NCBI RefSeq assembly: GCF_022539315.1
Contig: NC_066314.1
Coordinates: 58,203,543 to 58,267,542, forward strand
Direction of reading: 5' to 3'
Length of the DNA: 64,000 nt
Source: Serinus canaria
Taxonomy: Eukaryota > Chordata > Aves > Passeriformes > Fringillidae
Made by a program: the position numbers and the translations under genes. The notes beneath the pieces are model-generated. The model was not told the DNA's origin and made no database searches. It was given only the letters and a program-made list of their open reading frames with translations. Shown one piece after another: positions 11,325 through 20,706 of this stretch (the stretch's first letter is position 1; every line of letters begins with the position of its first letter).

Positions 11325-11723
11325 ATGAATGTCCAGGCACTGGCAGTCACCACGCTCCTCCTGGTGCTGCTCTGCTCAGTCCCAGCACTGTCTGGGGTAC
11401 TGGGGAGCCAGGCCAGCAATCTGCAGAGTCAGAGAGTGGCTGGCTTCCCTGAAGAAGCCCCTTGGCCTCCTGGAGATGGAGGGGACAAGCTGCCTGGGCA
11501 GGGCTCAGAGAGGACCCACCCTCTGGCCAGTGCATGGAAAGTGATGAGAGAGGCACACCGCAGCTCCAGGTCCCTCAGCAAGGCCACGGCCAAGGCTCTC
11601 CTGGGCAGTGGGGAGAGGGTTGCCCCTGGCAAGGCCTGGAGGCTGCCACTGCAGCCCTCCCGCAGCAGGATGGCCAGGCTGAGCCACCACCTGAAGGACT
11701 ACGGCAGGTTCAACAGCGACACG
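11325..11723 (+). CDS. Secreted precursor exon 1: signal peptide and pro-region
   Basis: 133 codons in phase 0. The donor ACG|GTAAGC is a near-perfect consensus. The open frame continues upstream of the ATG, but the TATA box position and the signal peptide fix the start at 11325. Basic clusters (R-S-S-R at 79-82, R-M-A-R at 115-118) are possible convertase sites. Confidence 0.75.
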
Positions 11724-13640
11724 GTAAGCACAGCACCCCTGGGAGAGGGTTTGTGCTGGGGGGTTGCTGGATGGGTGGGGTACCAGTCAGGATCAGACAG
11801 GACAGCAGGAGCAGGACATGCTGAGCATGCCATGATCCTGCAAACACCAAGTAGAAAAGGTGTTTTTAAGGCCATTCCTCTGAAGATGCATGTAAAGGTG
11901 CCAGTCACAACATGGCCTCTCAACACAGCGTGGGTCTGGGTGCTGAGAAGGGAGTGGGGCAGGGCCACCCCCAGATCCCCAGCTGGTACCTGGCAAGGCT
12001 TAGAGCAGAGCTGATGGCTCTGAGCAGCTCAGGAGGAGAGTGCAGGTCTGGCTGCAGTTGTCCCCATGTGCTGCCCTCAGAGCTGCAGGGACAGTCCTGC
12101 TCCAGCCCCAGCCCCTAGAGGGTTCAGGAACAGTAGGGGAACACTCCCCACAGTGTTCACTCCTCCTTTGTTAGCAGTGCTAACAAAGCTCTCCCACCTC
12201 TGCAGTGGGGGCACCATGCCCTGATGCCCTGCTGGGGACAGCTCTTCTCAGCACTGCCCTGAGGGAGGCACAGCCTTTCTCTGCCCATGGGAAATCTGCT
12301 CCACAGGCTCAGCACAGCATCCCACAAATAACCAACTTCTCCTTTAGCAAACCCAAACCACACTTTGGTGGCACACAAGTAGTCCTTGCCTTAACCACAA
12401 AGTGCCAGGTGACACCGTGCCAGATGCCACTCAGCTGGGGCGGGTGCCACCACAGCAAAAGAGCAGAGGCACTGGAGGGGTGTGTTGTGGCTATGGTGGC
12501 CAGCTGAGAGTGCTTCCAGCTAAAACCAGTAATGAACTGCCCCTGGAAGCACTTCCTTGGGCCCCAGCTTCTCCAGCTCCTTGCAGTGAAGCTGCTGCTC
12601 TAGACCCTGATGAGCTGCTCCTGCTGCTACTGCAGAGTGATGATGCAGCTGTGACTGGGCTGGTCCTGGCTGCCACGGACATTGCAGCCACCTCTTCCTT
12701 CTCCCTGCAGCACTCCTGCCACAGCATCCAGTCCCGGCCCTGCCGGAAGCCCTCTGACTGCAGCGGCTGCCTGGGGCTCTACACCTGCAAGCTGCCTGCT
12801 GCCACCTGCGACCTGAAATCTGTCTCCAGGCAGAGAGGTGAGTTCTAGGTCTCCTGGCAACTGGCAGCAGGGATCCCCACGTGCAGCAAAGTGCAAACAC
12901 ACCCCCTTGGCTGCAACAACACTCCAAGCCCAAGTCTGACTGCTCCGTGCAGGGCTGGGTCTGGTCTCTCGACTGCCCAGGGCTGTCTGTCCTGCCAGCA
13001 GTAGCTACAGAATTAACAACTGCATGGTGGATGGGACATTCCCAAAGGTTTCAGGGAGGGCTGAGTTGCAGGACACCAACAGCCCGTGCTGGAAAAACAA
13101 GGAGGGGTACAGAGCCTGGGACTTAGCCAGTAGCTTGGGAGTCAACAAATGCAGTCCCCCACATCACCAACCCTGCAGAGCTGCTCACATTGGTGTGTGA
13201 AAGCTGTTTAATTAGGCAGGAGCTGTCAGGGAGCAGAGATCACAGCTTTTAATGTTTAACCAGTGTTCTGATTCTCAAGCACGCTTTGGTAAATCCATAC
13301 TGCCCCTAGATCAGCCTCTTGCCCCAGCACGTTTGCCTACACCCATGTACACATGCTCATGGAGCAGAAACTCACCCAAGGCTACTAAACACAGAGACCC
13401 AGCTCTGGTGCAGGAAACCCCTGGCAGGTGGAATAGGCAAGTTTAATGTTTGTGTACAGTACAGTGTGTGTGTGTAGCATATAGGGCATCCCCAGTGTAT
13501 GTGCTCTGTTCATAGTCTCTGCTCACCTGCTGCTGGCAGCCTCCACAGGAGGACACACAGACCCATGGTCATACCCAGCACAGATGGTCTTATGGCTTTT
13601 CCTTACAGGTGGCTTCCTCCAAAGCATACAGACCCCTTAG
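11325..13640 (+). CDS. Small secreted six-cysteine precursor, family not recognised
   Basis: Three exons (11325-11723, 12711-12837, 13609-13640) join in phase to give 185 residues. The ATG has A at -3. Residues 1-23 form a signal peptide (hydrophobic core L-L-L-V-L-L-C-S-V-P-A-L-S-G). Residues 24-118 are a low-complexity pro-region rich in Ser, Pro and basic residues, ending R-S-R-M-A-R, a furin-type R-x-x-R site. Cleavage there would release a 67-residue peptide with cysteines at 136, 144, 150, 153, 159 and 166 (spacing 7-5-2-5-6), probably three disulfides. This exon layout (signal plus pro-region, cysteine module, short tail) is common among peptide hormones and secreted ligands. It is not agouti, CART, TAFA or natriuretic peptide by cysteine pattern. 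It lies tail-to-tail with DENND2A. The gene structure is well supported; the function is unknown. Confidence 0.72.
12711..12837 (+). CDS. Secreted precursor exon 2: six-cysteine module
   Basis: The acceptor is TTCCTTCTCCCTGCAG. It encodes all six cysteines of the mature region, including C-R-K-P-S-D-C-S-G-C-L-G-L-Y-T-C. The donor AGAG|GTGAGT is a perfect consensus. Reading through it would stop after R-G-E-F at 12848, giving a slightly different tail if the intron were retained. Confidence 0.75.
13609..13640 (+). CDS. Secreted precursor exon 3: short C-terminal tail and stop
   Basis: The acceptor is GCTTTTCCTTACAG. Two bases complete a Gly codon split from 12837, then G-F-L-Q-S-I-Q-T-P and TAG. 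A 3' UTR of about 240 nt follows to the poly(A) signal. Confidence 0.65.
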
Positions 13641-13863
13641 ATGGAGAGTCAAGTTCATCTCGGAGCAGCACAGCTCAAACTAAAGCTGAAGAGGTTGTCC
13701 CACAGCTGGAAATCAACACTTCCTGTCCAAGTTTTATTTTAAATCCTTAATGACACAGTTGTAAATGTTTCTTTCATTGTACTTCTCGTGCTGCTGCTTT
13801 TTAACACCCCCTTTGGGTTTTGTACACTATGTAGGCTTGATTCCCACTTTCCTGAGAGCAGCC

Positions 13864-13869
13864 AATAAA
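13864..13869 (+). terminator. Poly(A) signal of the secreted-protein gene
   Basis: AATAAA in GCCAATAAAGGCACTGAG, 224 bp after the stop codon, on the coding strand of the three-exon gene. Cleavage is expected some 15-25 bp downstream. Confidence 0.7.
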
Positions 13870-14647
13870 GGCACTGAGTGGTCATGGAGCCCTGTGCTGG
13901 CAGAGCCCCCTTGGAGCTGCCCAGTGAGACAAACAGGGCAATTTCACAGCCCTTTTTAATTTGAGCCATTCGAATATTGCAGTAAAAGCTGCCAGCATCT
14001 CAGCACGCTCACACACCAGTTCAAGCTGAGCTAAGTGTTGGGCAGCCTGGGATCCTGCCCTGCTCCTTACCACAGCTCCTGCCAAGGAAGGCCAAGTCCC
14101 ACGCTGCTGAAAACATCACTTAAGGAGAGGAATGTGGAGTCCCCAGGAGCAGGCTTGGCAGTGTGGGACCATGTAGGAGACCTGCTTCTGAAGGTTGGAG
14201 CTGAGCCACAGATCAGCTTTATTTAGCATCCCACAGAGCTTTGCAGGCATCCTGGCCACCTTTACACATGTGGGGGTGACCCCAGCTTTGCAAAGCTTCA
14301 TAATGTTTCCATTAAAAGCTCCTTCTAAAACAAGAACCAAAGCACAGCACTGATTCACCTCCAACCCCACTGCAGTTCCCTTCAATGAGCCACCACCAGC
14401 TCCTGTGACTGTGAAGTGGCACCAGTTTTGTTCAGCACACCCAAGGGGCAGCCCCCACCCCTGCTCACCTCTGAGGGAGCCTGACCCTGGGTGGGGATGG
14501 GGAGTAAATGCTGCTGGCTTCTCTGAGCCCCTCTATTGTTTCTTCCTCTGTCCCTGCACAGAGGTTTGGGGGGCACAAGCTGCAGGTGCTGCCTGCTGCC
14601 TCCTGCCTGGTGTGACACCACGGCTGTCAGGCATTTACTGTGCTCAC

Positions 14648-14755
14648 CACAGAACCACAGAGAGGATGAGGTGGGAAGGGACCTATGGGGGTCACCTGGG
14701 CCATGTCTCTGCTCAAGCAGGGCTACCCAGAGCCATTTGCCCAACTAACCTGTTT
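14648..14755 (-). mobile_element. CR1 LINE fragment
   Basis: On the plus strand it reads CAGAACCACAGAGAGGATGA, GGTGGGAAGGGACC, then GGGCTACCCAGAGCC, the reverse-complement signature of an avian CR1 3' end. Confidence 0.65.
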
Positions 14756-16151
14756 GCATGGCTTCAAAAGCTTCACAGAGCTGCACTGGACCCACTGCTC
14801 TGCTCTGGTGTGGAGTGCAGGTGAGGTCTTCTGAACCCCACTGCTGGTTAGAAAGGTCATCTCACCTGGCAAGGCCCATGGACCACAGGGATCATTTTCA
14901 AAGCCTCTGGGGGTCCTGTGCAGCCCAGCATAGCACAGCTGCAGCTAAGGTACACATATGCAGCTTTCAGCCTGCAACCCCACAGCAGCTGGGAAGAGAC
15001 TCTCCTCCAAAGAGCAGACTCAAGGATGCTCCAGGTGCTCTTGCCCTCACAAGCAGTGCAAGTGTAATAACAGCCTCCACACCAGCTGGAAGAAAGCCCT
15101 CACCCTGCCTCAACCTCCTCTCAACTCTCCTGACCCCTCCTCACCGAAGGAGGTCCCCATAGGCAGAGGAGGGGGGAGCAGGAGGTCCCACCTCCTGCCG
15201 GGCAGGAGCACAGAAGGCAGCGGCAGACACACTGCCCTTGCCTGTTCCCAGCTGTGCTTCCAGCAGCAACACCCACGAGAGCAGAGGAGAGCCCATCTGA
15301 CTTTTGGGAAGCTCTCCCAGACAAGATCCTGCAGGTGAGCTCCACCTTGGGCTCTCCTGGCAAGCTGCCAGGTGAGGGATCGAGGGCACCTGGCCTCTGA
15401 AACTCACAGGGGAGCTGAGGGCCTGGCCAAGGCAAGGGTCCAGCTGTTTGATGTCCCCTCTGGCTCATGCTTGGTGCTAGGTGGGACAGTGGGAGCACAC
15501 AGCTCATCCCTTTCCATGAAAACACCATGGATCCATGTGCCTTTACACAATTCACTTTTAATTACACTGCATGAGGAAAGGCATCTCCTCGTGCCAAGAC
15601 TCCCTGGTACAGCCACCCAGGGAGCTGGCTGGCCCATCAAATCCTCAGTAGGTTTAGTGGTTCTCCCTCACCCTTTTCCCTTGCTTGGAAGCTCCTCCTG
15701 GTCAGTCCACATCATCCCTGCAGCCCGCAGTGTCCTTGCTGTGCAGAGACCTACTTTCAGACATCCCTGTTCTTCCCCTCCACGCCCTCTTTGCCTGCTC
15801 AGTCCTATGGGAATCCCCCTTCGGCTCCTGCAGCACCAGGCAGAGAGGAGGCAGGGCAAGAGTCATCGGTTAATAACTGTTCTAACCTCAATATAAATAG
15901 AAAAGTACAACCAAATAAAGAATTGACTAGCTAAGAGATCCAATCCACGGGGATGCCTGCAACGTGCTAGTGCAGAGTTCAGAGAGAGTGCTTGGTCCAG
16001 TGCTTGCTACTGTAGACATCCAGAAGCCTGTCTGGGCAGCTGCAGCCACCCTACCTTCCTGCAGCACCACAGCTCTGTGCAGCTGTGGCCAGCGTGCCCA
16101 AGGCTGCTGGCTCCTGGGAGCAGGCTCAATGGGAATGGTTGATGAGTCTGA

Positions 16152-16157
16152 TTTATT
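16152..16157 (-). terminator. Candidate poly(A) signal for DENND2A
   Basis: TTTATT on the plus strand is AATAAA on the transcript strand, about 55 nt after the stop codon. The resulting UTR would be unusually short, so this may be one of several sites. Confidence 0.3.
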
Positions 16158-16211
16158 GCTGCTAAAGTGGTAAAGCCATTCTCTTCTGTGGAATGAGGAT
16201 GTGCTTCGCTC

Positions 16212-16243
16212 TTACTTTTTGTGTAGGAATTTCATTTTGCTGC
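16212..16243 (-). CDS. DENND2A: DENND2A last coding exon (32 bp)
   Basis: The acceptor is TTTTCTCTGTCTCTTCAG. It completes a Gly codon, then S-K-M-K-F-L-H-K-K and TAA. The basic end is identical in form to the mammalian C-terminus, which confirms this tiny exon. Confidence 0.92.
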
Positions 16244-19200
16244 CTGAAGAGACAGAGAAAAGAAAATGGACTTTCCACAGCAACAAGCAAAACAAGTGTC
16301 ATTTCCCACCGCCTCTGTCCTGTGCCATGCACCGACCCTGCTGCTGTTCCTGGCTCCTTGTCCACAGCCAGCTGCTCTGCAAAGCTGGAAGCAGGGGCCT
16401 ACAGAGGTCTGCCCATTCCTGGGAGCAGTACTGCAGGCTGAGACCTTGCAAGCTCCCAGGCACCCCCTCCAGAGCCCATTTGTTCAGGGCACAGCAGCCC
16501 CTCCGGCACTGCTGCTTTTAAATGGCCAAGAACAGACAAGAGGACCAGGGATGTGATCTTAACACCTGATCAGACTCAGCCACAGTGTCCATGACTTATC
16601 AAAGACTTCTAACCTCAGTCTGGAGCTCTTGGATAGTTCCCCTTATAGCGGAAAATAGATTGAATCTTAGAATACCCCCAGGCAGTTCCCACTGCTGATC
16701 CCTAAGGGCAAACCTGAAAGCAATGAAAACTCTGTCAATCCCCCCATCAGGACCTGCATCCACCATCCCCACATCTCTGGCTGCTCCATTGCCTCCTCAG
16801 ACCCCCCTGTCTCCTTTAGAAGACCTGGATACAGCTCATGGCCCAGCCTTTGATTCTCCACCAGACAGTGACTGACCAGGGCCAGAGCCAGCAGCGTGCC
16901 AGCACAGGGATGCATGGCCAGGCACTGGATGCCACACATAGTCACTAGCGCTGTCACCCTTGGGCAGCTTCTGTGCTGCCCAACCTGAAGGTGACAAGAA
17001 GCCCAGCCCTTAGGAAGCCAAGGGTTTTGCTGGTTCCTTACCTAGGCCTTTCAGGAACCTATTGACTCCACTCTGCTCCCCACTGGGAAGTGTTTCCAGG
17101 TACTCCTGAGCCCGTACCTCAAACAGACCTGCAGAAAGACGAAATCAACAGCTTTTATTCTATGTTTTTATAAATCCAAGTAAGAATGCCCACCTGAAAA
17201 TGTACTGTCTCAGCTTACCCACACATTATTGCACAGGAGAGAGAACAACTCACCCCATCTCCTCCACCAGCTGAGGCCAGATTTGGCACAGAAGCTTTGG
17301 TCTGCCCCCTCCCTTCCCACTGCAAGGCTGACTGGGCTGCTGTACCTCACTGAAGGTACAGAATGTACCTCCCTTCATTCTGCTACGAACACAGCTAAGC
17401 CCATGGAGTGACATCATCTGGGGAATCATCATGCAGAATTTACCTCTTTTACTCAGCCACCTATTCAAGCATTCCCTGCTTATTAACGCTCGTCAGGAAG
17501 CTGCTAAGCCAGCACCAGTAGCAGCAGGGATAAGAAATTTCAGCTGCCAGTAGAGCCCTTGGGACTGTGGGATAACAGGAGTGAAGCTGCAGTAGCAGCT
17601 CTGGGAAGGAGATGAGCATCCAAGCTTTCTACTAGACAAAAGAACCATGACCAAGCCAGCTCATTTTTCCTCTAGACACAGGAAGAAGGCATGAGGGACT
17701 GCAAGAATAAATGTCATTCCAGCAGTGGAATTCAATGTGGAATGGAAGAGGCCCATGTGGAGGATACTGCAAGAGTGAAAGACGCCTGCAATCCCAACCC
17801 CATCCAGAATCCAGCAGCTTGCCTTCTGGTGCTCCTGTACAGACACTGCAGCCTCCAGCCACAGAACCGGGGATGCAGGTGGTGGCTGGGGAGCATCTCC
17901 CTGCTCTTGTAGGAGCAACAGCAGCTTCCAGAGCCCAGCTGGAGCCCCTCACCTCTGACCCCCTGCTTCCGCAGCTCCCGCTCCTGAATGAAGCCCCCGA
18001 ACATCTGCGTCTCCATGAAGACCTCCAGGAAGCGCCGGAGGCTCTTGGAGGAGACGGATTTGCGGAAAGCCTCGCGCTGCAGGGCCCGCTCCTCGCGCTC
18101 CGTGGGCGTCAGGAACAGGGAGTAGTGGCCCACAATCTCCACAAAGAAACGGACAAAGGCCTCGGACACCACCTCATTCAAAGGGCTGGTTTCTAAGGAA
18201 AAAATAAAGAGGCAGTGCTCAGGACAGTGCTGTAAGAATGTGCTAGGAAAATCTCTGGATGAAAATTCCCTGGTTTTTTTCAGATCCAGCCTGAGAAGAA
18301 AAAACTGCTCAAGAGAGAGAGAGCATCCTAGGAAGTGCTTGTCATGGAAGTAGACCAAATTGTTACTACTTTGAAAGACACCCAGCTTTATTTTGGTGCT
18401 CACTTTCCTCTGGTGGGATGGGGGAGAGAATCAGAAAAGTAAAAGTGAGAAAACTTATGGGCTAAGATAAAGAGAGTTTAATGGATGAATATAAAACTGC
18501 ATGGAAGCAAAGGAAAGTAATTGTTTTATTCAGCAGCTCCCATGGGCAGATAGGTGTTCAGCCCTGCCCAGGAAAACAGGGCTCCAGCACACACACCATG
18601 GGAAGACAAAATACCCTATTTCCAAATGTCTCCCCACTTCCTTCTTCTTCCTGCAGCTTTATATGCTGAGCATGACTCCATGTGGAACTATTGGGCATGA
18701 GCATGACTCCATGTGGAACCCATTGGTTTTTTGGTGTCAGCTGGCTCTGTCCCCTCCCCACTCCTTGTGCACCCTTAGCCTACTCACTGGTGGGGTGGGA
18801 TGAGAGGCAGAAAGGCTTTGGCTCACTATGAGCTCTGCTCAGCAGCAGCTAAAACATCCCTGCATCATCAACACCATTTCTAGCACAAATCCAAAGCACA
18901 GCCCCATACCAGCTATGGAGAAAATTAACTCTGTCCCAGCCAAAACCAGCACATTCTCCAGACTCCTCTGCACCAAGGAGATGCCCATGCTGTCCCCCAA
19001 GAGAGCTGCCCCAGCCCAGTCCCCATAAGCCACGTGGTCATCGCCGAGTCTGCAGGTGACTGTCTCCTGGAGGAGTCTGCCTCACTCATGGCCAGCAGCA
19101 GAGTAGAATGAAAGCCTATGAAATCCCTCTGAAAAGGAGTACAGGTGCTCACTGGAATTGTAAGGGAAGCATGGCCAGAGCTGGGAAGAGATAAGTACTG

Positions 19201-20673
19201 TTGCTCTTCTCACAGAGAACTGCCCCTGTGTTCTGGAATACTTCATATAGCTTAACCAAAATCCTGATCTACCTCCAATACCTGTGGTGTTAAATTCAGT
19301 ACAAGCCTAGTTCTCCTCTAAGAAGTGACAGACAAGAAAGGGGCAGGAAAAGACATGGTTTTCAGCTGCAAGGCACTGTGCTTTACCCTGCTTGCCATTG
19401 GCAGGGCCCTCCTCCTTGTCGCTTGCCAGCTCATTCCTCTGCTCCAAAATGTGCTCTAGGGCAGCCTGCAGCTTGCGGGGCAGGATGGAGTCCTCATCTT
19501 CCATCTGTAAGACAGAGCCACTTCCTCAGGGACTGAGGCTGGGACAAAAACATCTCCTACCCTGTCCCCAGCACAGCAGGGGGAGCACTAGAAATGAGGA
19601 GAGGGAGAAGGCGTAACTGTAATGAATTTGGCACATTCCCAGCACCACCCAGCGCAGTAGTATCAAGAAGCACAAGAGGAAGGAGAAAGGGGGCGTCTTT
19701 TCCTAAATATTCCCCTATTCTGGAGGAATTTTACATGTCTGACCCTGGAGGTTACTGGGCAGGGCTCACCCCTGGCCTCACCATCTGCCCACGAGCACTG
19801 GCACCACCACAAAGAGGACGTGTGTGAACAATGCTGGCACATGTCCAGGTGAGCAGAGCCTCTGCTCAGGCACCAAACCTCTTACACAGGCATAAGGAAT
19901 TCCCAGGGAGCATGGGAGCCAAGGAGCTGTCAGTGACTGTGCAGAGCTCCTACCAGCCCTGGCTGAGTCGGCTGATTCAGCTGAAGCCTTCAGAAGAAAG
20001 GTGCAAAGCATTATCCCAGAGCTAAGGCAGCTGGCAAGTGAGGACTGTGGGAGGGCTTGGCCTTCTCCCACATGTTGCTCCATGCAGCAGGAGGAGCACT
20101 CAGCCCATCTGAGTCAGGGGAGCAGCAGGAGGAGCACTCATCCCATCTGAGTCAGGGGGAGCAGCAGGAGGAGCACTCAGCCCATCTGAGTCACAGGGCT
20201 GAGCCCCAGCACAGACCCACGCTGCCAGCGCTGCTCAGCGATCTGCCAAAGAGCTCTGGGAAAAAAGAGCCTCCTGGGCCAGGAGTATGTTGGCTCATTT
20301 ATCCTCTTCCCTTCCTCCTTCCCTTCCCACTCCTCTCCACAGCAAAGGGAAATGAAAATCAGCAGGCAATATTGCCTGCAGAGCAACACACAGATTCCCA
20401 TGTACCACCTTCCCGCCTCTGACCCATCCAGTGCAAGGACTGGATTGAGGAACCACAAGCTCCTGAGGTAGTAAGGATTTCAAAAAACTATCAAGGCTCC
20501 CCTCCCACTCAGGGCAGAGTGTGTGATGGGAGATGAACTGACAGACACAGGCTGGAAGAACCCACACTGCTTCCCAGCAGACAGTGCTGAGCCAAAGCTT
20601 TCTGGCTTTGTCCTCTGCCTTACAGGATGACACTTGAGGACCTATAGTGTCCAAGTGCAGCCATTTTCCCCTC

Positions 20674-20706
<33 letters not shown>

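Larger units (their letters stand above)
13890..16211. other. Convergent intergenic region and probable DENND2A 3' UTR
   Basis: This is the space between the poly(A) site of the plus-strand peptide gene and the DENND2A stop codon. On the minus strand, AATAAA occurs at 16157-16152 (only about 55 nt past the stop), ATTAAA at 15562-15557, and AATAAA again at 14223-14218. Any of these could end the DENND2A transcript; I cannot tell which from sequence alone. A CR1 fragment lies at 14648-14755. No other gene is seen. Confidence 0.45.

Noticed and set aside
11034..12014. 326-codon plus-strand open frame treated as one protein
   Set aside because: It begins upstream of the TATA box and reads through the consensus donor at 11723/11724. 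The real coding part is only 11325-11723 plus two further exons.
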